Notes under the pieces: model-generated
Told to the model about the DNA's origin: nothing
The model's input: the letters and a program-made list of their open reading frames with translations, nothing else
The model's database searches: none
DNA from: Thermoplasmatota archaeon
Lineage (GTDB): Archaea > Thermoplasmatota > Penumbrarchaeia > Penumbrarchaeales > Penumbrarchaeaceae
Direction of reading: 5' to 3'
NCBI GenBank assembly: GCA_029762535.1
Contig: JARVGK010000033.1
Location: forward strand, 1 to 35,840
Length of the DNA: 35,840 nt
Position numbers and translations under genes: made by a program
Shown: positions 30,724 to 35,840 of the stretch, one piece after another
How the letters are laid out: the number at the start of each line of letters is the position of its first letter
How positions within the stretch are numbered: the first letter of the stretch is position 1

Positions 30724-31955
30724 TGGCCGAAGCCCCGCCATATCCGCTCAACATCGGGCCGATACATCCGGCCCTCAAGGAGCCGACCCAGTTCAAGTTC
30801 GTCATCGACGGTGAGCATATAAGGGAGACCGACTTCCAGCCAGGTTTCAACCACCGGGGCGTCGAGTACCTCGGAATGAAGAGAAACCCCCTGCAGGTGC
30901 TCCATCTTGCGGAGAGGGTCTGTGGGATCTGCTCCGCCGCGCACCAGTACGTCTTCTGCAGGGCTGTTGAGCATGCCGCGGACATAGTGCCAACGGAGAG
31001 AGGGGACTATCTCAGGGCCATAGTGGCGGAGCTCGAGAGGATACACTCGCACCTACTATGGGCCGGCGTAGCGGGGCATGAGCTGGGGTTCGACTCGATA
31101 CTGCATTACACATGGAAGGTCAGGGAGGACGTCCAGGACATACTGGAGATCCTCTGCGGGAACCGGGTCAATTACGCGTATTATATCTTCGGCGGCGTGA
31201 GGAGGGACATATCCAAGGAGGATATCGCCAAATGCAGGAAGATCCTCTCGAATTACAGGAAGATAGAGGATACCGTCCTCTCGATATTCTTCTCGGACCC
31301 CACCATAATACACCGGACCAAGGACGTCGGCGTCCTCACTCATGAGAACGCCGTCAAGCTGTGTGCCTGCGGACCTCTCACAAGAGGTGCCGGGGTAAAG
31401 AAGGACATAAGGTTCGACTGGCCCCACGGAGCCTACGGCGACATGATGGACGATTTCAAGGTCGTCACCCCGGAGACGATGGGCTATCACGCGACGGGGG
31501 ACGTGTTCTCCCAGATCGTAGTGAGGATCGGGGAGCTCTTCGAATCGGTCAGGATGACCGAATGGTTGCTCGACAATATGCCTTCGGGCCCCATAACGTC
31601 GGAGCCCAACCTGTCCGCCCTCCTCATGGCAAAGCTCAGGATGGCCGAGGGCGAGGGCGTCGCCAGGGTGGAGGCTCCCAGGGGCGAGGACATACACTAT
31701 GTCAGGCTCAAGAAGAACAAGATGGAGATCGACTCATGGAAGATAAGGGTCCCAACATACGGCAATATCATGTCATGGCTGACGATGTTCAAGGACCAGC
31801 AGATAGCTGACATCCCCATAATAATCGCATCGATCGATCCGTGCATCGGCTGCATGGACAGGGTCACATTGGTCAGGGACGGATCGCAGGCCGAGGTGGA
31901 CTGGAAGGTCCTGCATGATATGTCCATCGAGAAGAGCAGGAGGCTGATGAGATGA
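30723..31955 (+). CDS. mbhL: MbhL, group 4 [NiFe]-hydrogenase large subunit
   Basis: The 410-aa subunit is the proton-reducing catalytic protein. All four nickel ligands are seen: RVCGIC (Cys67, Cys70) and DPCIGC (Cys374, Cys377). This marks a true hydrogenase, unlike NuoD-type relatives, which have lost these cysteines. N-terminal GVEYLGMKRNPLQVLHLAER and HSHLLWAGVAGHELGFDS are typical. After DPCIGCMDR about 30 residues remain, and no obvious cleavage tail can be defined. The start overlaps the mbhK stop by one base (TGATG). The gene order with MbhM and MbhN downstream is that of the Pyrococcus mbh operon. Confidence 0.95.
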   Translation: MAEAPPYPLNIGPIHPALKEPTQFKFVIDGEHIRETDFQPGFNHRGVEYLGMKRNPLQVLHLAERVCGICSAAHQYVFCRAVEHAADIVPTERGDYLRAIVAELERIHSHLLWAGVAGHELGFDSILHYTWKVREDVQDILEILCGNRVNYAYYIFGGVRRDISKEDIAKCRKILSNYRKIEDTVLSIFFSDPTIIHRTKDVGVLTHENAVKLCACGPLTRGAGVKKDIRFDWPHGAYGDMMDDFKVVTPETMGYHATGDVFSQIVVRIGELFESVRMTEWLLDNMPSGPITSEPNLSALLMAKLRMAEGEGVARVEAPRGEDIHYVRLKKNKMEIDSWKIRVPTYGNIMSWLTMFKDQQIADIPIIIASIDPCIGCMDRVTLVRDGSQAEVDWKVLHDMSIEKSRRLMR

Positions 31956-32971
31956 ACGAGGCTCTGGAGGCCGTCATAAGGCTCGGGATAGGTGCCGGTG
32001 TTATAATGATCGCTCTCTGGCTGTCCCTCGTTCTGAAGGGGTTTGACAGGAAGTTCGCCGCATGGCTGCAGGCCAGGTACGGGCCGCCGCTGCGGCAGCC
32101 TTTCTGGGACGTGTTCAAGCTGTTCCAGAAGGAGAACGTCGTTCCGGAGCGCGCCGTGTCATGGGCGTTCAACGGTGCCCCGTTGATGGCCCTGGTGGGC
32201 TCGCTGGTCCTCGTCATGTTCATCCCCTTGGGCCCGGTGGGCGGAGTCGTGGCCGGGTGGATGCCGGTCCTTGAGGGCTACGGCGACCTCATCCTAGTCG
32301 TTTATCTTCTGGCCATACCCGGACTGATGATGGCCATCGGAGGTTTCGCTTCCGGATCCCCTCTCGCAACCGTTGGAGCGCAGAGGGAGATGGTCATGAT
32401 GATGTCCTACGAGTTCCCTCTCGCCATAGTCGTTCTCGCCCTGGCATGGAGGATCACGAACCTCTCAAGGGGCCTGGAGAGCTTCAGTTTGAAGGCGATC
32501 GTGGAGAACCCCCTCTGGGGCGAGGTCGGGATCCTGGGCATCGTGGGGCTCGCACTTCTCTTCGGGGTATTCTTCCTCATCATCCCCTCGGAGCTCTCGA
32601 AGATCCCCTTCGATGCTCCCGAGGCCGAGACGGAGATAGGCGGCGGTATAATCGCGGAGTACAGCGGGACCAACCTGGGTTTGTTCTACATCGCGGATGC
32701 GGTCAAGACGCTGGCATTCCTCTCCCTTGCGGTGGCCCTCTTCGTTCCATACAATATTTCCCCGCTGCTGAACGTTGGGGGAATAGGGGCCTATGTGCTG
32801 GACCTGCTCTTCTGGCTTTTTAAGGTCGAAGTGCTCTACTTCCTGGCCGTCACCGTCATACGGGTGGGAGCGGCCAGGCTGAAGATCGACAAGCTTTCCT
32901 GGCTCTATCTCGTGCCCTTGAGCGCCCTGGCAGTGGTGGGATCCCTGCTCTTGTATCTGGATACTCTATGA
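31952..32971 (+). CDS. mbhM: MbhM, NuoH-like membrane subunit
   Basis: The 339-aa protein has about eight membrane helices. It carries the family hallmarks KFAAWLQARYGPPLRQPFWD near the N-terminus and IPFDAPEAETEIGGGIIAEY in the loop that faces the hydrogenase, with EYSGTNLGLFYIADAVK after it. It anchors the hydrogenase arm and couples electron transfer to ion movement. The start overlaps the mbhL stop by four bases. It is intact and of normal length. Confidence 0.94.
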   Translation: MNEALEAVIRLGIGAGVIMIALWLSLVLKGFDRKFAAWLQARYGPPLRQPFWDVFKLFQKENVVPERAVSWAFNGAPLMALVGSLVLVMFIPLGPVGGVVAGWMPVLEGYGDLILVVYLLAIPGLMMAIGGFASGSPLATVGAQREMVMMMSYEFPLAIVVLALAWRITNLSRGLESFSLKAIVENPLWGEVGILGIVGLALLFGVFFLIIPSELSKIPFDAPEAETEIGGGIIAEYSGTNLGLFYIADAVKTLAFLSLAVALFVPYNISPLLNVGGIGAYVLDLLFWLFKVEVLYFLAVTVIRVGAARLKIDKLSWLYLVPLSALAVVGSLLLYLDTL

Positions 32972-32980
32972 GGTGATGAC

Positions 32981-33475
32981 ATGGTGACGCACGCTTTCAT
33001 CGAGCTGTTGAAACAGTTCTTCTCGGACCCCGCGACTAACCTGTTCCCGGTGCCCTATGCGCCCCAGAACGTGCACAAAGCGCTCAAGGCCATAGACTCG
33101 GGGAAGGTCAAGATGATATCTCCCGTTGAGGTCCCTGATGGATTCAGGGGCAAGATCCTCTACGATAGGGAGGCATGCATCGGATGCCAGATGTGCCTCA
33201 AGGTTTGCCCCTCGGAGACGATCGAGTTCGTTCCCGAGGGCAGAAAGGTCAAGTTCTACATGTCCAGGTGCACTTTCTGCGCCCTGTGCACGGAGATCTG
33301 CCCGAAGAAGTGCATAAAGATGTCCAAGGATTTCCTGATGGCGAACACCGACAAGTACGGTCCGGACATGATAGTTCTTGATTCCGGAAAGTTCGTCCAG
33401 GAAGAGAAGAAGGAGACACCGAAGCCCGAGAAGGAAACCGACTCTGAGAAGCCTCAGCCCAAAGCGACTGCTTGA
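32981..33475 (+). CDS. mbhN: MbhN, two-[4Fe-4S] ferredoxin-like subunit (NuoI-like)
   Basis: The 164-aa soluble subunit has two ferredoxin motifs: CIGCQMCLKVCPSE starting near residue 66, and CTFCALCTEICPKKC near residue 97. It is the expected entry point for electrons from ferredoxin. The C-terminal 30 residues are Lys/Glu/Pro-rich and low in complexity. GAGGTGAT lies just before the ATG. It is the last gene of the operon, and a convergent gene ends 19 bases further on. Confidence 0.94.
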   Translation: MVTHAFIELLKQFFSDPATNLFPVPYAPQNVHKALKAIDSGKVKMISPVEVPDGFRGKILYDREACIGCQMCLKVCPSETIEFVPEGRKVKFYMSRCTFCALCTEICPKKCIKMSKDFLMANTDKYGPDMIVLDSGKFVQEEKKETPKPEKETDSEKPQPKATA

Positions 33476-33494
33476 AGGGGTAGTTTTACCTTAT

Positions 33495-34340
33495 CTATCT
33501 GGGTTCCGTAACGACGATCTGCAATATGGTCATGTCCGGATCCGCCCAGAAGAGGATCCCACGGTTTTCATCGATGTATTTGTATGCTTCGATCGTGCCC
33601 GATCCGTCATGTTGTCCGTAGAGGACCCTGTCCCCGCCCTCGGGATGGTTCTCGATCTCCCCTTTCGATAAGTCGATCCTCTTCAAGGGAGGGCCCATTG
33701 TTAAGAACACTTTCTCTAGATCATCCCCGATGGATATCCCTCCCTCGAGGGATCCCTCGAAACCTTCGTTGATGCGGATCTCCATCACTCTCTTGGTTTC
33801 GTTCGAGAACAGGAAGTCGATCCCTCTTCCCTGCCTGTATGAGATCCATATCCAATTTTCCAGGTCGGCCCTTTCGTCAGGCTGGCCGAAGATCTCCATC
33901 ACCTTGTCAAGATCCTCTCCGATCTTCACTTCCTTCAGGCCTTCCCCGGGTATGATGTCGGCTTCATGCTGCTCGCTTTCTCCAAGTATTAAAAAAGAAA
34001 GGACCCCGGCGGCGATGATGAGAAAAATAATGGAAATGCACACAATGGCAATGATAGGGCCGCGTTTCGATACATGGTGAACGGCTTTGGTTCCCCGGCC
34101 ATGTTCCTGAAGCTTGAAATTCGAAGCGACCTCCTCCGGCGGGCCGAAATCGTCCAGTATCCTTTTTATTTCGTCCCCGGATATCGATCCTCGGTCTTTT
34201 TCCGCCTCTACCATATTCAATCTCTCCTGGATATGGCCCTCGATATCGGAAACCATGGCCTTCCTTCTTCGCGGTTCGATATCCGACAGGGAATGATCGA
34301 GCTTCTCCAGATAGGCCTTGATCGATGCATAATGATCCAT
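33495..34340 (-). CDS. HAAS-domain membrane protein, partner of PadR regulator
   Basis: The 281-aa product has three parts. Residues 1 to about 75 form a helical HAAS/DUF1700-like domain ending DEIKRILDDFGPPEEVASNF. A membrane helix follows (about 95-118, IIAIVCISIIFLIIAAGVLS). The outer part contains two related segments, VKIGEDLDKVMEIFGQPDER and ISIGDDLEKVFLTMGPP, about 70 residues apart, which look like a duplicated SmpA/OmlA-type fold. HAAS domains are typically encoded next to PadR repressors and are thought to relay membrane signals. Here the PadR gene overlaps its ribosome site (AAGGAGGT) and ends one base before this ATG. The signal sensed is unknown. Confidence 0.85.
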   Translation of the reverse strand: MDHYASIKAYLEKLDHSLSDIEPRRRKAMVSDIEGHIQERLNMVEAEKDRGSISGDEIKRILDDFGPPEEVASNFKLQEHGRGTKAVHHVSKRGPIIAIVCISIIFLIIAAGVLSFLILGESEQHEADIIPGEGLKEVKIGEDLDKVMEIFGQPDERADLENWIWISYRQGRGIDFLFSNETKRVMEIRINEGFEGSLEGGISIGDDLEKVFLTMGPPLKRIDLSKGEIENHPEGGDRVLYGQHDGSGTIEAYKYIDENRGILFWADPDMTILQIVVTEPR

Positions 34341-34341
34341 C

Positions 34342-34731
34342 TCATACCTCCTTTATAATAAAGATACTATCAAGCAACTCTTTGAACTCCGACCAGGAGG
34401 ACATACCCGCTTCCAGCGCCATCTCCCCCAGCTTCGTTATGTTGTAGTATTTCCTGGGAGCACCGGTGGGGGATCCATCCAGGTATGAGAGAACGAAGTT
34501 CTGGCTTTCCAAATAATGAAGGATAGGGTAAACGCTCCCCTCCTTGAGGATCAGATTGCTGTTAGTGCTCTTCTTGAGGTCCATTATGATCTTGTAACCG
34601 TATACGGGCTCCAAGCTGTCCTTGATCACCCTCAGGATAAGAAGCGAAACGAGCCCAGACTTCATTTCCCTCTCCAGTTTCCTGAGGAATGCACCTATGT
34701 TCTCATATTGGAAGGAAGCATCATGATCCAA
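34342..34731 (-). CDS. PadR-family transcriptional regulator
   Basis: The 129-aa winged-helix protein carries the PadR core: MKSGLVSLLILRVIKDSLEP, then VYGYKIIMDLKKSTN, then the wing with LKEGSVYPILHYLESQNFV and GAPRKYYNITKLGE. PadR proteins bind DNA as dimers and usually repress. The start I give is a TTG at 34731, which keeps the preceding amphipathic helix (IGAFLRKLEREMK) that PadR proteins often have. An ATG at 34665 preceded by GGAGAGGG is a strong alternative and would give 107 residues. It forms a two-gene operon with the HAAS gene. Overlapping inverted repeats at the promoter suggest it represses itself. Confidence 0.9.
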   Translation of the reverse strand: MDHDASFQYENIGAFLRKLEREMKSGLVSLLILRVIKDSLEPVYGYKIIMDLKKSTNSNLILKEGSVYPILHYLESQNFVLSYLDGSPTGAPRKYYNITKLGEMALEAGMSSWSEFKELLDSIFIIKEV

Positions 34732-34749
34732 GGTATATCAAACCTTGAT
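34729..34749. promoter_or_regulatory. Candidate PadR operator (overlapping inverted repeats)
   Basis: CAAGGT and ACCTTG (34729-34734 and 34742-34747) are perfect inverted arms seven bases apart. ATCAA/TTGAT (34737-34741 and 34745-34749) form a second, overlapping palindrome. They lie between the TATA-like box and the TTG start, where a bound dimer would block initiation. Assignment to the adjacent PadR is an inference. Confidence 0.5.
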
Positions 34750-34757
34750 GTATGTCA

Positions 34758-34768
34758 ATATATATAAA
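34758..34768 (-). promoter_or_regulatory. TATA-like element of the padR-HAAS operon
   Basis: The minus strand reads TTTATATATAT, about 27-37 bases upstream of the TTG at 34731. This gives a predicted transcript start inside or next to the inverted repeats. Confidence 0.5.
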
Positions 34769-34810
34769 AATTATTTACGACTAAAATGGTAACGCAATTT
34801 TAACCTGCCT

Positions 34811-35071
34811 TTATTCCTCTATATCCCATACATCGATCCTCTTTCTGGACCTTATCAGCAGGATCGCAGCGACGATCGCGATCGCCAATATCATACCCGG
34901 GATCGCGAAGTACGCCCATACTATCTTTTCGTCCTTAGCCTCCTCCTCGATCTCGAGGGGAGCGGTTACGGAGATCGAATAGGGACTGATCGAAATGCCT
35001 GAGGATGGGCTTACGGGGAACCCTTCCTGGAGATCTTTATCAACGGAAGGATCCGTATCCATCGTGTTCAT
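34811..35071 (-). CDS. Short membrane-anchored protein, possibly a surface-protein remnant
   Basis: The 86-aa product has no signal peptide. A polar part of about 50 residues (with SVDKDLQEGFPVSPSSG) leads to an acidic stretch EIEEEAKDEK, a single membrane helix (about 52-73, AYFAIPGMILAIAIVAAILL) and a charged tail RSRKRIDVWDIEE. That layout matches the C-terminal anchor of the large surface proteins here, not a complete small protein. The frame is open a further 20 or so codons upstream of the ATG (NDANVNIRYNLSSKRDPLG) before a stop. It may be the end of a decayed surface gene, or a real small membrane protein. No ribosome site decides the start. Confidence 0.5.
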   Translation of the reverse strand: MNTMDTDPSVDKDLQEGFPVSPSSGISISPYSISVTAPLEIEEEAKDEKIVWAYFAIPGMILAIAIVAAILLIRSRKRIDVWDIEE

Positions 35072-35123
35072 GCCGAGGGGATCCCGCTTCGAACTAAGAT
35101 TATACCTGATGTTGACATTGGCA

Positions 35124-35840
35124 TCATTCCTCCGCCTTCATATCTTCCTGATTACGGGATCTGGATCTCCTTATGAAGATAATAGCCACTACAACCAATA
35201 CTAACAACAGGATCGCGACAGGGATGATGATCGCAAGGATAGGAAACGGTTCGTTCTCTTCTGTACCATTAAGATCATTGCCGGGAACATCGGAAACCGC
35301 TATCGTAAAAGAGGTCGAATTGGAATTGCCCTCAGCATCATGTACGGTCACCGTCACGGTATATCTTCCCGGAGCGGATATGCTGCCGGAAAGAGTACCG
35401 TTCGTTGATGGGATCGATACTCCGGACCAGGCATAGGATACGATCCCGATATTGTCCCTGGCTATCGCATCGACCTTGAAAGATTCTCCTACCAGAACAG
35501 ATAAATCAAATATCGGATCGATCTCGGGAGGGATCACATCGACGATTGTTACGGATCCGGACAGAGATGCGGCGTTCCCAGAGCCGTCACTAGCTTCTAG
35601 GACATACATCAGATCCCCGATCCTATCGGACGGGATCGATATTACCGACCTGAAGGAATTACCGCTGCCTTCAAGAACCATAACGGAACCTTCCATGCCA
35701 GGCAGAGTGTATTCGAGAACCACCTCGGAGATGCCTATGTTGTCATCAACAACAAACTCGAGCTCGAGAGATTCGCCCGTGCCTATCGTCTCAGGAACAA
35801 TGCTCTGGATCACCGGGGGATCGTTGTCCGCAACCTTTAT
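35124..35840 (-). CDS. C-terminal part of an Ig/PKD-type surface protein, cut by window edge
   Basis: The frame is open from the right edge to the stop at 35124, so at least 238 codons belong to a longer gene. The GTG at 35813 sits inside the repeat motif NDPPVIQSIVPETIGTGESL and is not a start. Two or more Ig-like repeats follow (DNIGISEVVLEYTLPG and DNIGIVSYAWSG), the second PKD-like. A linker with NGTEENEPFP precedes a membrane helix (ILAIIIPVAILLLVLVVVAI) and a basic then acidic tail. This is a cell-surface protein exposed outside and held by its C-terminal helix. What lies N-terminal cannot be seen. Confidence 0.85.
   Translation of the reverse strand: MKVADNDPPVIQSIVPETIGTGESLELEFVVDDNIGISEVVLEYTLPGMEGSVMVLEGSGNSFRSVISIPSDRIGDLMYVLEASDGSGNAASLSGSVTIVDVIPPEIDPIFDLSVLVGESFKVDAIARDNIGIVSYAWSGVSIPSTNGTLSGSISAPGRYTVTVTVHDAEGNSNSTSFTIAVSDVPGNDLNGTEENEPFPILAIIIPVAILLLVLVVVAIIFIRRSRSRNQEDMKAEE

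Overview
The window looks like chromosomal DNA of an anaerobic, hydrogen-metabolising euryarchaeote. A member of the Thermoplasmata or a related uncultured lineage is my best guess, but that is an inference. Archaeal signs are an archaeal-type primase small subunit (PriS), a Gins51 replication protein, Tsr3, an archaeal-type ValRS, TATA/BRE-like promoters, and large surface proteins with PKD, CARDB, GLUG and RHS domains held by C-terminal membrane anchors. Gene-dense regions from about 12.8 kb rightward are visibly more GC-rich than the first 4.3 kb.

Region 1 (1-4374) is accessory DNA ending at a tRNA gene with a CAU anticodon. It holds the N-terminus of a transposase running off the left edge, a HicA/HicB toxin-antitoxin pair whose toxin has an in-frame TGA, and a copper/silver efflux cassette (small His-rich membrane protein plus a CopB-type P-type ATPase). 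Four foldback elements (1068-1257, 3859-3987, 4009-4117, 4149-4277) are bounded by copies of the 3' end of the tRNA and carry internal hairpins. One hairpin differs in sequence between copies but keeps its pairing. This is the least explained part of the window.

Region 2 (4480-12770, minus strand) is a two-gene surface unit: a 251-aa exported protein with a PGF-CTERM-like tail, then a 2499-aa exported RHS/YD-repeat protein. The latter continues past its RHS core into DUF11-like, Ig-like and PKD domains and a membrane anchor instead of ending in a toxin tip.

Region 3 (12864-17313, minus strand) encodes a soluble group 3b [NiFe]-hydrogenase: a fused beta-gamma electron-transfer subunit, small subunit, large subunit and the maturation protease. 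Region 4 (17539-24981) is informational: priS, gins51, tsr3 and valS, interleaved with two minus-strand membrane-anchored proteins of unknown role.

Region 5 (25091-33475, plus strand) is a tightly overlapping 13-gene operon for a membrane-bound, ion-pumping [NiFe]-hydrogenase in the order of Thermococcales mbhA-N. An mbhI-like segment appears to be fused to the end of mbhH. Together with region 3 this suggests a cell that vents ferredoxin electrons as H2 while building an ion gradient, and exchanges H2 with NAD(P)H in the cytoplasm. Region 6 (33495-35840, minus strand) holds a PadR regulator/HAAS-domain membrane protein pair and the C-terminal ends of surface proteins, one running off the right edge.
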